From Mycolicibacterium septicum DSM 44393 (GTDB taxonomy: Bacteria; Actinomycetota; Actinomycetes; Mycobacteriales; Mycobacteriaceae), in NCBI RefSeq assembly GCF_000455325.1, contig NZ_HG322953.1:896521-960520 (forward strand): a stretch of 64,000 nucleotides of DNA, given 5' to 3'. Every line of letters starts with the position of its first letter. Positions within the stretch are counted from its first letter, which is position 1. The notes beneath the pieces are model-generated. The model was not told where the DNA came from. It ran no database searches and saw only the letters and a list, made by a program, of their open reading frames with translations. Of the stretch, positions 25,405-34,130 are shown piece by piece. Both the position numbers and the translations under genes were made by a program.

Positions 25405-26745
25405 GTGAGCATCGGGTCCGACACGGCTGGGGCTGAGGCCGGCCCGGATTCGGGCATGAATTCGGCCCAGCCGCGCCGCGCCGTGATCGACCGGGCCTGG
25501 CGGGCACTCGGGCCGGGAGTCGAGGTGTTCAGCGGTGACGACGGCGGACCGCTGCGCCGGACCGTCAAACGGATCATCGACCCCCTGGTGCTCAGGCTGC
25601 GCAGCAACACCCACTATTCGGCACCGGTGCTGGCGCCGGACGTGGCCGCCGAACTGCACGAACAGATGGTGCGCAGCGGGCCGCATCTGCGTGCCGCAGC
25701 AGCCTGGTTCGCCGAACTCAAGCAGCAACGCCGGCGTCTTCGTATCACCACGGGCAACGCCCAGGAGCTCTATTTCCCGGTCTGTTTCGAACTCGCGGTG
25801 AATCGTGGCGCACCGGCGGTCGACAGCGCGCAGGTGGCGGCCGAGGTGCTGGCCGGTCTGCACGAGGGCCGGGACCGCACGGCGATCGAGGCGCTCAACG
25901 GATATGTGGCCGATCCGCAGGTGATCGACCGGTTGCATCGCCAACTCGAGCGCAGCTGGGATGACGTGGTCCCGTCGGACGCGATCACCGGGCCGTTCTT
26001 CGCCGGGCTGACCACCGTGCTCGGTCCGGCCGACAGCCACCGTGCCGAGGCGGCCCGGCAGCGGGTGTGGTCGGCGTTGGTGGCCGACGCGACGCCGTAC
26101 AACCTGGGCGCGGGAGCGCGACGTGCCGAGGCCGGCCTGCCATGGTCGATCGTCGGCATCGGACTGAGTTCGGTTCAGCCGCAACGGCCGCCGTCGATCA
26201 GCGGTCAGGGGGAGGGCGACCGTCCGCTGGACCGCAGCGTGGTGGACCGGGTGCGGGCGACATTGCGCCGGGCACTGGACCGCGACGAACTGCCCGATCT
26301 CCCGCTGCTGTGCGCGGAGGAGGTGGACCGGGCCTGCGCGCCGTGGGGGCTGCTCGCCGAGGACAAGCAGGCCGCGCTTCTGACCGGCATCGAGGTGGCC
26401 ACCGACCTGCATCCGCTCGACGCGTCGGCATCGGGGCGCTATCAACTGTCGGCACGCATCCAGGCCCGGCTGGCCAAGGAGGCCTATGTGCTGCATGCCC
26501 GCCGCTACCTGGCGGCAGGCGCCGCCGTGCACCCGCGCCAGCAGCAGGTGATCGACGACCTCGGCGGGTTCGCCCGCCCCTATCTGAGCCGGCTGTGGGC
26601 ACGGCTGCACGGCCGCGACGTGTGGCAAGAGTCCTGCGCGGACATCGACGACCTGCGGTCCCTGTTGGAGGGTGTGGCCAGATCGGTCAGCCTCGATCAT
26701 CGGCAGCGGATCAAGGCGATGCTGGAAGTGCAGGTGGCAGAGTGA
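25405..26745 (+). CDS. uncharacterised protein A of the TPR/CHAT locus
   Basis: About 446 aa from the GTG at 25405 (GTG 25399 also possible). It is a soluble, mainly helical protein rich in Arg, Ala and Asp, with no signal peptide, membrane segment or nucleotide-binding motif that I can see. Distinct stretches are NAQELYFPVCFELAVNRGAP, PWSIVGIGLSSVQPQRPPSI, PLLCAEEVDRACAPWGLLAEDKQAALL and a C-terminal helical part with LAKEAYVLHARRYLAAGAAV. It is translationally coupled to the next gene by a GTGA overlap. The family is unknown to me. The location beside a CHAT protease makes a shared regulatory or defence role plausible but unproven. Confidence 0.78.
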   Translation: MSIGSDTAGAEAGPDSGMNSAQPRRAVIDRAWRALGPGVEVFSGDDGGPLRRTVKRIIDPLVLRLRSNTHYSAPVLAPDVAAELHEQMVRSGPHLRAAAAWFAELKQQRRRLRITTGNAQELYFPVCFELAVNRGAPAVDSAQVAAEVLAGLHEGRDRTAIEALNGYVADPQVIDRLHRQLERSWDDVVPSDAITGPFFAGLTTVLGPADSHRAEAARQRVWSALVADATPYNLGAGARRAEAGLPWSIVGIGLSSVQPQRPPSISGQGEGDRPLDRSVVDRVRATLRRALDRDELPDLPLLCAEEVDRACAPWGLLAEDKQAALLTGIEVATDLHPLDASASGRYQLSARIQARLAKEAYVLHARRYLAAGAAVHPRQQQVIDDLGGFARPYLSRLWARLHGRDVWQESCADIDDLRSLLEGVARSVSLDHRQRIKAMLEVQVAE

Positions 26746-27833
26746 AATTGGGTGCTGATGCCGGCCTGTGGAGCACGGGCCCGCTGGACCAGGGTGCGCC
26801 CTTGGTCGCGGTGCTGGAGGTCGGCGGCGCCGTGCTGTCGTGGGTGGTGGATGGGGGCGCCGGCGAACCTCCTTCCATCGCATTCACCGACCCCGAGCGT
26901 GCGGATTGGTTGTGGCGCGTGCTCGGGGAGCCCGGCCATGTCGCTGTTCTGGACGCGCTGCGTCACGGGGAACCGGGACAACCGCTCGACCTGCCCGGTG
27001 TGGAGTTGCTGCCCGGCTCGACGGATGCGTTGCGGCGGCTGGCAATCGGCCACTGGATTCGTCGGTGGTGGCCGGCGAGTGACCGGGACGGGATCGCGGC
27101 ACTGGAACGCCCGGTGCTCGACGCGGAACTCGCCCTGCTGACGGTGGCCACCGAGGACTTCTTCACCGACGACACCCTGGATTCCGATGCGGTCGACCTG
27201 CTGGCGCCCCACATGGAGACGCTGAACTTCCTTGCCGGTCAAGGTGATCCGAGGGTTGCCGAGCTGGTCGGGAAGTGTCGGGAGTTGGCCGCTGAGATCG
27301 GGCTGGACTGGCCCGGCACCGTCATCTCGGCGGCGCGGCAGCAGGACTATGCGCTGGCGGCCGGGGCCGGCGACGGATCCGATGACGCGGGCCTGATCGC
27401 CCGAGGGGTGGCGACCGTCGACTGGGCGGCGGTACCGCCCGGGGTGTTCGACGCTGCCGAGGACACCATCGAGTGGTCGGTGACCGCCGTCGGGGAGGAA
27501 ACCGGCGCGGTGGTGCGGGTCGCGCTGTCGGGCCCGGATTCGTCGGCGGGTATCGGGGTGGAGATGCGTGGCAGCGGCTGCGAGGGCTCCGGTGTCCTCG
27601 ACGCCACGGGCCGCGCCGTACTGCCGCTGCAGGCTCCAGATGGGCAGCCGCTCAGCGAGACCCGCGCGTGGAACCTGGATTGGTCGCAGGCCACGCTGCG
27701 GGTCGGCACCGACGGTGTCGACGAGTCCGCGGCGGACCGGGACCGGGTGCGTGCGTTCGCGCGGGCCCGGCTGGCGAGCCCCGGAATCGACGCCTTCCTG
27801 GCCGAGCTACGCGCGGCCGAATCCGATTACTGA
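26742..27833 (+). CDS. uncharacterised protein B of the TPR/CHAT locus
   Basis: A 363-aa acidic soluble protein starting with GTG at 26742, inside the stop codon of the preceding gene (GTGA), so the two products are probably made in fixed ratio. The N-terminal ~100 residues look like a beta-sandwich or small alpha/beta domain (PLVAVLEVGGAVLSWVVDGG). A helical middle carries IGHWIRRWWPASDRDGI and FFTDDTLDSDAVDLLAPHM. Residues ~235-330 are again beta-rich (IEWSVTAVGEETGAVVRVAL) and could be a ligand-binding or structural domain. A short helical tail ends it. I recognise no family. Its stop lies 3 nt from the convergent esterase gene. Confidence 0.78.
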   Translation: MKLGADAGLWSTGPLDQGAPLVAVLEVGGAVLSWVVDGGAGEPPSIAFTDPERADWLWRVLGEPGHVAVLDALRHGEPGQPLDLPGVELLPGSTDALRRLAIGHWIRRWWPASDRDGIAALERPVLDAELALLTVATEDFFTDDTLDSDAVDLLAPHMETLNFLAGQGDPRVAELVGKCRELAAEIGLDWPGTVISAARQQDYALAAGAGDGSDDAGLIARGVATVDWAAVPPGVFDAAEDTIEWSVTAVGEETGAVVRVALSGPDSSAGIGVEMRGSGCEGSGVLDATGRAVLPLQAPDGQPLSETRAWNLDWSQATLRVGTDGVDESAADRDRVRAFARARLASPGIDAFLAELRAAESDY

Positions 27834-27836
27834 CCG

Positions 27837-29204
27837 CTACTTGGCGGCGGTCTGGATGAACGCCGCCGAGGGCGATGACTGAGGCAGTCCGATCGCGGGC
27901 ACCTGCGGGGTGTCGAGGACGCCGGCCAGCCACGGTAGCGCCGCGGTGAACGCGTGACTGGCGAACGGCCAGTCGTGGGTGCCCTGGTGGGTCACCACCG
28001 CGCAGGAGATGCCGTGTTTGGAGCCGAGCGCACACAGTGCGTTGGCCGCCTTGGCCTGATCGTTGGCGCGACCGGCGGGCTTGCCCGCCGTCGAGGTGTC
28101 GTTGACGTCGAACCAGCCGGCCGTCTGGTCGTACTGGCCGTGCCGGTTGATCACGGTGCTCGGGTCGAAGGCGTCCCAGGCCGCGGAACTCCCGCCGAAC
28201 AGCCGGTCGACGGTCTGTGCCTTGGTGCCAGAGTTCGGACCGATGTCGCCGGCGATGTCCACGAACGAACTGAACAACTCGGGGTGCATGACTGCCAGGT
28301 CCACCGCGCAGGTGCCGCCCATCGACCAGCCGACGATACCCCAGTTGGCAGCGGCCGGTTTGACGCCGTAGTGGCTGTTCATATAGGGCACAACGTCTTT
28401 GGTGAGGTGGTCGGCGGAGTTCCCGCGCTTGCCGTTCACACATTCGGTGTCGTTGTTGAAGGTGCCGCCCGGGTCGACGAACACCATCACCGGTGCGTAC
28501 CCGTGGTGGCCCGCGGCGAAGTCGTCCATCGTCTTGATCACGTTGCCGGCCCGCATCCAGTCGGCCGGGGTGTTGAACTCGCCGCCGATCATCATGACCG
28601 TCGGCAGCTGCGGCGCAGGATTGGTGGCGAACCACGCCGGCGGCAGGTAGACGTATTCACCACGATGCCGGAAACCCGAAGCGGTGTTCGGGATCTCGAC
28701 CGGAACGACGCTGCCTTTGGCCGGGATGGTGCCCTGCCGTTGCATCGCGGCCACCGTGACCTCATCGGTCTGATCGGGTAGCGGACCGGCGGTCAACTGG
28801 TTCCACGCGGTCTGTACCCACGGGAAGTAACCCACCCACAGGTTCAGCGCCAGTGCCGTGCAGAGCAGGGTCAGCGGTACCGCCATGACCGCGGTGCCAC
28901 GCTTCCACCACCGGCTGCCGCGCCACCCGGCGAGCATGACCACGATCGCCACGCCGGTCAGCGCGATCCACACCCACAGCGAGCGGGGCGCGGGGTTGCC
29001 CGCCAGCCCCTCGGAATCGATGTACCAGTTGGTGCCGGCGACCAAGATGCCGCCCACCGCGGCGGCCAACGGCAGCCAGATGAGCGCCCAGCGGCGGGTA
29101 CGCCAGCCGATTGCGGCGATCAGTACCACGGCGGTGATGACTTGGACGCTGGTCGGAACCCAGCCGTGCATCAAGGACAGGTGGTGAGTGAACGTCACAA
29201 CCAC
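27837..29204 (-). CDS. membrane-anchored alpha/beta-hydrolase (esterase D/mycolyltransferase-like), Rv1639c position
   Basis: A 455-aa protein. Residues ~15-145 contain four or five transmembrane helices. A periplasmic alpha/beta hydrolase domain of the esterase D / antigen-85-like group follows. It has LPTVMMIGGEFNTPADW (oxyanion region), the nucleophile elbow GWSMGGT, an acidic residue in a D-rich stretch, and the catalytic His in VTHQGTHDWPFA. By position next to lysX it corresponds to M. tuberculosis Rv1639c. Relatives process cell-envelope esters, but the substrate here is not known. The GTG at 29204 is used as start. It lies 42 nt downstream of lysX on the same strand and may share its transcript. 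Confidence 0.88.
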   Translation of the reverse strand: MVVTFTHHLSLMHGWVPTSVQVITAVVLIAAIGWRTRRWALIWLPLAAAVGGILVAGTNWYIDSEGLAGNPAPRSLWVWIALTGVAIVVMLAGWRGSRWWKRGTAVMAVPLTLLCTALALNLWVGYFPWVQTAWNQLTAGPLPDQTDEVTVAAMQRQGTIPAKGSVVPVEIPNTASGFRHRGEYVYLPPAWFATNPAPQLPTVMMIGGEFNTPADWMRAGNVIKTMDDFAAGHHGYAPVMVFVDPGGTFNNDTECVNGKRGNSADHLTKDVVPYMNSHYGVKPAAANWGIVGWSMGGTCAVDLAVMHPELFSSFVDIAGDIGPNSGTKAQTVDRLFGGSSAAWDAFDPSTVINRHGQYDQTAGWFDVNDTSTAGKPAGRANDQAKAANALCALGSKHGISCAVVTHQGTHDWPFASHAFTAALPWLAGVLDTPQVPAIGLPQSSPSAAFIQTAAK

Positions 29205-29245
29205 ATCGTCGCCGCCGAATCTTGGGATCGGCTGTGAAGCGCCTG

Positions 29246-32200
29246 CTAACGGGGTTTGGCCAGCGGAAAGGGCAGTGTCTCGCGGATGCTGCGGCCGGTG
29301 ATCAGCATGACCACGCGGTCCACCCCCATGCCGAGGCCGCCCGTCGGCGGCATGGCGTACTCCATCGCCTGCAGGAAATCCTCGTCGAGTTCCATCGCCT
29401 CGGGGTCACCGCCCGAGGCCAGCAAAGACTGTTCCTGCAGCCGCCGGCGCTGTTCGACGGGGTCGGTCAGTTCGCTGTAGGCAGTGCCCAGCTCGACGCC
29501 CCAGGCCACCAGGTCCCAGCGCTCGGCAACCCCGGGGATGCTGCGGTGCGGCCGGGTCAGCGGCGACACCGACGTCGGGAAATCCTTGTAGAACGTGGGT
29601 TCTTCGGTGCGGTCCTCGACGAGGTGCTCGTACATCTCCAGCACCACGGCCCCGGCATCCCAGTGGGTCAGGTACGGGATGTGGGCCGCATCGCAGAGCC
29701 GGCGCAGCGTGGCCAGATCCGTCTCGACGGTGACCTGCTCGCCGAGGGCTTCCGACACCGCGTCGTGCACGGTCTTGACCGCCCACGGACCAGAGATGTC
29801 GACCGGTTCGAGAACTCCGTCGGCCCGCGGCCGCTGGAAGACCTGGGCACCGTTGGCGGCCTGGGCGGCATTCTGGATCAGCTCGCGGCAGCCGTCGATC
29901 CATACGTTGTAGTCGGCGTGCGCCTGGTAGGCCTCCAGCAGGGTGAACTCCGGGTTGTGGCTGAAATCCACGCCTTCGTTGCGGAAGGCCCGGCCGAGTT
30001 CGAAGACCCGCTCGACACCGCCGACGCACAACCGCTTGAGGTAGAGCTCGGGCGCGATCCGCAGGTACAGGTCCAGGTCGTAGGCGTTGATGTGGGTCAG
30101 GAACGGCCGGGCGTTGGCGCCGCCGTGGATCTGTTGCAGGATCGGGGTCTCCACTTCGAGGAAACCCTTGGCGTACAACGTCTCCCGGATGGCGTGCAGG
30201 GCGCCGCTGCGGGCCCGGATCAAGTCCCGCGACTCGGCGTTGACGGCCAGGTCCACGTAGCGGGCCCGTACCCGGGCCTCCTGGTCGGTCAGGCCCTTCC
30301 ATTTGTCCGGCAACGGCCGGAGGCATTTCCCGATCAATCGCCAACTGTCGACCAGCAACGAGTGGGTGCCGTTGCGGCTCCGCCCCATCGCACCGCTGAC
30401 CTCGATCAGATCGCCGAGGTCGATGGTCGCGGTGAAGTCGGCGGTGCCGGCCTGCGTCAGGCGGGCGTTGTCCAGCAACAGCTGGACTTCACCCGACCAA
30501 TCGCGCAGTTGGGCGAACAGCACCCCGCCGTAGTCCCGGACCCGAAGGATCCGCCCGGCCACGCTTACGCTGTCACCGTCGGCGGATTCCAGTGCGGCCG
30601 CGACGGTATGGCTGGGAGCCTGGCCCACGGGATAGGCGTCCACACCGTCGGCCTGCAACTGGCGCAGCTTGGCCATCCGGACCCGGACCTGCTCGGGCAG
30701 CCGCTGTTGCTCGTCGTCGGTGAGATCGTCCCGCAGCCCGCTGCGGTCAGGAGCGCTGCCGTCGTGGTGCAACCGGCCCGAATCCACCAGATCGGCCGGG
30801 GCCGCGACGTGTTCACCGGTGTGCTGCTTGTTTCGCCGGGAGAACGGCAGCACCAGGAAACCCTCGGCGATCACCGAGGCCACCCCGACCCGCGGGATCA
30901 ACCGGGCATCCTCGTAGCAGGCGTACCGCGGAACCCACTCGGGCTGGTACTTCATGTTCGAGCGGTACAGCGTCTCCAGCTGCCACCACCGGGAGAAGAA
31001 CACCAGCAGCGCCCGCCAGAGCCGGGCCACCGGACCCGCGCCCAGCTGCGCGCCCTGTTGGAACGCCGACCGGAACATCGCGAAGTTCAATGAAATCCGG
31101 CTGACCCCAATGCCTTCGGACTGCATGCACAGTTCGCTGACCATCAGCTCGATGGTGCCGTTGGGGGATTGGGGGGAGCGGCGCATGACGTCGAGCGAGA
31201 CGCCGTTGGCGCCCCACGGCACCAGCGACAGCAACGCGACCACCTCGGGCTCCGGGTTGTCCCCGCGCTGCTGCACGGCCTCGACGAGCAGGCAGTCACC
31301 GTCGGCCGGGTCGCCGAGCCTGCCCAGCGCCATCGAGAAGCCGCGTTCGGTCTCGGTGTCCCGCCAGGCATCGGCGCGCTTGATCACGTCAGCCATCTCG
31401 GCCTGATCCAGCTCTCGGTGGCGTCGGATCCGCACCGAGGTCCCGGCCCGCCGGGCCCGGGTGACGGCCTGGCGCACCGCACGCATGTCGGGTCCGGACA
31501 GCCGGAAGTTGTCGGGATGCAGGATGGCCTCGTCGCCGAGCTGCAGCGCGTTGAGTCCGGCCGCACGGAACGCCTCGGCCGCCAGCGAACTGGCGCCCAT
31601 CACGCCCGGCGCCCAGCCATAGGTCTGGCACAACTGCAGCCAGGCCGCGATCGCCTGCGGCCACGCCTTGGGGTCGCCGACCGGATCGCCGCCGGCCAGG
31701 CACACGCCCACCTCCACGCGGTAGGCGATCGCGGCGCGGCCGTTGGGGGCGAACACCACCGACTTGTCACGACGGGTGGCGAAGTACCCCAACGAGTCGT
31801 TCTTGCCGTAGGCCTCCAACAATCCGCGGATCGCCGATTCGTCCTCACCCGTGAGCGCATTGGAGGCGCGTTGCGACTGGAACAGCACGACCGCGGCAGC
31901 CATAAGTGCCAGCGCGCCGAACAAGCCGAAGATCGCGTTGAGGAAGGGATGCGAGTAGCCCTCGAAGACCTCGGTCGGGACGGTGGCGAAGCCGCTCACC
32001 CGGTTGACGGCATACAGCAGCCGCCACTCCGGCGCCAGGGTGCCCGGGAACAGTTCCAGCAGTGCCCACGCGGCCAGGATGCCGATCGCCATGCCTGCGA
32101 CCAGGACGACGGCGGATTTGAGCAGTGCGCCCCGGCGCACCTTGGCCCAGAACTGGTTGCGGGCCAACACCAGGCAGACGATGGCCACCACGTGGAACGC

Positions 32201-32572
32201 CAGGCCGATGACCTCGCCGACGTCCTCGGCCAGTGGGTCGCCGCCGGTGGCGAGATCGCCGAGGTTCCAGCCGACGGCGCCCACCATGTAGAGCACCAGG
32301 ATCCACCAGGCGATCCGCTTACGGGCGGCGAGTGCCGCGGCCAGCAGCGCCAGCACGAAGGCCCACGAGAAGCTGGTGTCGGGAAAGTTGAAGATGTAGT
32401 CGTTGACGAACTCTCGCGGCACCTGGATCAGCCAGCGCACCGTTTGAGACACGCTGGCGATGAGCGACAGGGTCGCGATGACGCCCACGGTCCAACCGGC
32501 TGCTGCGGGAACCCAGGAGAACCTCGACGCGGGCTGGACCCCGGTGCGGCGGCCGCGGCTGATAACGGTCAT
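29246..32572 (-). CDS. lysX: bifunctional lysyl-tRNA synthetase / phosphatidylglycerol lysyltransferase
   Basis: An 1108-aa fusion that charges tRNA-Lys and moves lysine onto phosphatidylglycerol, lowering surface charge and giving resistance to cationic peptides. Residues 1 to ~210 are membrane helices. About 215-570 is the MprF-type DUF2156 domain (EDESAIRGLLEAYGKNDSLGYFATRR). From about 650 an OB-fold (VAGRILRVRDYGGVLFAQLRD) leads into the class II synthetase core: motif 2 FRNEGVDFSHNPEFTLLEAY and motif 3 GLGMGVDRVVMLITG. The same two-part organisation is known for mycobacterial LysX. A second, housekeeping LysRS is expected elsewhere. The ATG at 32572 gives the usual N-terminus. Upstream lies the DUF1844 gene, 67 nt away. 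Confidence 0.97.
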   Translation of the reverse strand: MTVISRGRRTGVQPASRFSWVPAAAGWTVGVIATLSLIASVSQTVRWLIQVPREFVNDYIFNFPDTSFSWAFVLALLAAALAARKRIAWWILVLYMVGAVGWNLGDLATGGDPLAEDVGEVIGLAFHVVAIVCLVLARNQFWAKVRRGALLKSAVVLVAGMAIGILAAWALLELFPGTLAPEWRLLYAVNRVSGFATVPTEVFEGYSHPFLNAIFGLFGALALMAAAVVLFQSQRASNALTGEDESAIRGLLEAYGKNDSLGYFATRRDKSVVFAPNGRAAIAYRVEVGVCLAGGDPVGDPKAWPQAIAAWLQLCQTYGWAPGVMGASSLAAEAFRAAGLNALQLGDEAILHPDNFRLSGPDMRAVRQAVTRARRAGTSVRIRRHRELDQAEMADVIKRADAWRDTETERGFSMALGRLGDPADGDCLLVEAVQQRGDNPEPEVVALLSLVPWGANGVSLDVMRRSPQSPNGTIELMVSELCMQSEGIGVSRISLNFAMFRSAFQQGAQLGAGPVARLWRALLVFFSRWWQLETLYRSNMKYQPEWVPRYACYEDARLIPRVGVASVIAEGFLVLPFSRRNKQHTGEHVAAPADLVDSGRLHHDGSAPDRSGLRDDLTDDEQQRLPEQVRVRMAKLRQLQADGVDAYPVGQAPSHTVAAALESADGDSVSVAGRILRVRDYGGVLFAQLRDWSGEVQLLLDNARLTQAGTADFTATIDLGDLIEVSGAMGRSRNGTHSLLVDSWRLIGKCLRPLPDKWKGLTDQEARVRARYVDLAVNAESRDLIRARSGALHAIRETLYAKGFLEVETPILQQIHGGANARPFLTHINAYDLDLYLRIAPELYLKRLCVGGVERVFELGRAFRNEGVDFSHNPEFTLLEAYQAHADYNVWIDGCRELIQNAAQAANGAQVFQRPRADGVLEPVDISGPWAVKTVHDAVSEALGEQVTVETDLATLRRLCDAAHIPYLTHWDAGAVVLEMYEHLVEDRTEEPTFYKDFPTSVSPLTRPHRSIPGVAERWDLVAWGVELGTAYSELTDPVEQRRRLQEQSLLASGGDPEAMELDEDFLQAMEYAMPPTGGLGMGVDRVVMLITGRSIRETLPFPLAKPR

Positions 32573-32639
32573 ACGCCCGGAGAATAGGCGGTCAAACCGT
32601 CAATTGGGTCGATCGCGCGCACAGACACCGCCCAGGTGG

Positions 32640-32999
32640 TTACCAGACCGGGCCGGTGTACTTCTCTCCTGGGCCTTTGCCCGGTTCTTCAGGAGCCGCG
32701 CTGGCTTCGCGGAACGCCAACTGCAGGCTCTTCAGACCGTCGCGGACGGGGCCCGCGTGGGGTCCCAGGTACTCGGCGGAGGCCGTCACCAGACCAGCCA
32801 GCGCGGTGATGAGGCGGCGCGCCTCGTCGAGATCACGGTGGGGACTATCGTCGGGGTCCTCGGCCGAGAGCCCGATCTTCTCGGCTGCGGCACTCATCAG
32901 CATGACCGCCGCCCGGGTGATCACTTCCACCGCGGGAATGTCGGCCAGCTCCCGTAGCTGCGGCGTCGCTTCGTCGGGCGTTTCGGTCGGATCCGTCAT
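32640..32999 (-). CDS. DUF1844 protein
   Basis: A 119-aa cytosolic protein of the DUF1844 family, highly conserved in actinobacteria and usually next to infC, but without a known function. The core ADIPAVEVITRAAVMLMSAA and DLDEARRLITALAGLVTASA gives two amphipathic helices, and a conserved GPGEKYTGPVW tail ends the protein. It diverges from the infC operon; the ~260-nt spacer between them holds the infC leader. Confidence 0.93.
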   Translation of the reverse strand: MTDPTETPDEATPQLRELADIPAVEVITRAAVMLMSAAAEKIGLSAEDPDDSPHRDLDEARRLITALAGLVTASAEYLGPHAGPVRDGLKSLQLAFREASAAPEEPGKGPGEKYTGPVW

Positions 33000-33263
33000 A
33001 GCTGCTAGACTGTCATGCGCGACCGTCCCGGCTTATGTCAGGGACAGCAAGTGGAGTCCCACTCCCACCGTTGGCCACAAGGTACAACGGTCCGGTCGCC
33101 GGCGTCTTCGGACACCGGTTCTGTGCTTCAGCGTTGGAGCTGCAGGCGGCGCAAGCCGTGATCGGTCGGCATTGGGCCCTGCTTTGAGCAGGGCTTTTCT
33201 GTTCTTACAGGGCAGAAGTGCGGATGGGCGGGTCTCCTCAGCAGACCCAACATAGGAGGCCCC
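33000..33263 (+). promoter_or_regulatory. infC operon leader with attenuator-like structure
   Basis: The spacer before infC. TAGACT at 33006-33011 could be a -10 box, giving a leader of about 245 nt. It contains an intrinsic terminator (33176-33206) and, nearer the gene, a 6-bp GGGTCT/AGACCC hairpin (33230-33248). The CTCCT in that hairpin's loop region could pair with the AGGAGG ribosome site at 33254-33259. Long regulated leaders before infC-rpmI-rplT are known in other bacteria, where L20 represses the operon; control here is inferred. Confidence 0.6.
33176..33206 (+). terminator. intrinsic terminator inside the infC leader
   Basis: Stem GCCCTGCT (33176-33183) with AGCAGGGC (33187-33194) and a TTG loop, followed by TTTTCTGTTCTT. 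It ends 57 nt before the infC start codon, so it can only act as an attenuator of the operon, or end a transcript from upstream. Confidence 0.82.
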
Positions 33264-33872
33264 ATCAGCACTGAGACCCGCATCAACGAGCGCATCCGAG
33301 TACCTGAAGTCCGCCTGATCGGACCGAACGGCGAGCAGGTAGGGATCGTGCGCATCGAAGATGCTCTCCGCGTCGCCGCGGATGCCGATCTCGACCTCGT
33401 CGAAGTTGCACCAGCCGCTAAACCCCCGGTCTGCAAGATCATGGATTACGGCAAGTTCAAGTACGAGACGGCACTCAAGGAGCGCGAGTCTCGCAAGAAC
33501 CAGCAGCAGACCGTCGTCAAGGAACAGAAGCTGCGTCCCAAGATCGACGACCACGACTACGAGACGAAGAAGGGCCATGTGGTCCGCTTCCTCGAAGCCG
33601 GGTCCAAGGTCAAGGTGACCATCATGTTCCGTGGTCGTGAGCAGTCCCGCCCCGAACTCGGGTACCGGTTGCTGCAGCGGCTGGGCGCCGATGTGGCCGA
33701 TTACGGCTTCGTCGAGACGTCAGCCAAGCAGGACGGCCGCAACATGACGATGGTGCTGGCACCGCACCGCGGCGCGAAGACTCGCGCCAAGGCGGCAGAG
33801 CAGGCCGAGCGCCCCGGCGGGCAGCAGGCTGCACCAGCCGCACCAGAAGAACCAGACGTAACGCAGAACTAG
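33264..33872 (+). CDS. infC: translation initiation factor IF-3 (ATC start codon)
   Basis: IF-3 keeps 30S subunits free and proofreads initiator tRNA and start codons. The protein is 202 aa when read from an ATC at 33264, which follows an AGGAGG ribosome site by 4 nt. The first ordinary start (GTG at 33348) would remove the conserved N-terminal STETRINERIRVPEVRLIG segment. A rare start codon is the known autoregulatory device of infC, because IF-3 itself rejects non-standard starts. N-domain: VRIEDALRVAADADLDLVEV and KPPVCKIMDYGKFKYE. C-domain: the DYETKKGHVVRFL region, VTIMFRGREQ and MTMVLAP. An Ala/Pro-rich tail follows. It is first gene of the IF3-L35-L20 operon. Confidence 0.95.
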   Translation: MSTETRINERIRVPEVRLIGPNGEQVGIVRIEDALRVAADADLDLVEVAPAAKPPVCKIMDYGKFKYETALKERESRKNQQQTVVKEQKLRPKIDDHDYETKKGHVVRFLEAGSKVKVTIMFRGREQSRPELGYRLLQRLGADVADYGFVETSAKQDGRNMTMVLAPHRGAKTRAKAAEQAERPGGQQAAPAAPEEPDVTQN

Positions 33873-33895
33873 TTTCAACACAGAACTGAGGATTC

Positions 33896-34090
33896 ATGCC
33901 CAAGGCGAAGACCCACAGCGGAGCATCGAAGCGCTTCCGCAAGACCGGGACCGGCAAGATCGTGCGCCAGAAGGCCGGCCGACGCCACCTGCTGGAGCAC
34001 AAGGCCACCAAGCGCACCCGTCGGCTTGACGGCCGCACCGTGGTTGCTGCCAACGACACCAAGCGTGTCAACAAGATGCTCAACGGCTAG
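33896..34090 (+). CDS. rpmI: 50S ribosomal protein L35
   Basis: A 64-aa basic ribosomal protein with the family start MPKAKTHSGASKRFRKTGTG and the RRHLLEHKATKRTRRL stretch. It is of normal length, begins 24 nt after infC, and is part of the same operon. The protein binds 23S rRNA in the large subunit. Confidence 0.98.
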   Translation: MPKAKTHSGASKRFRKTGTGKIVRQKAGRRHLLEHKATKRTRRLDGRTVVAANDTKRVNKMLNG

Positions 34091-34130
34091 ATCTGCCGCT
34101 CCCCGTACCGAACGAGAATAGGAACATCCC

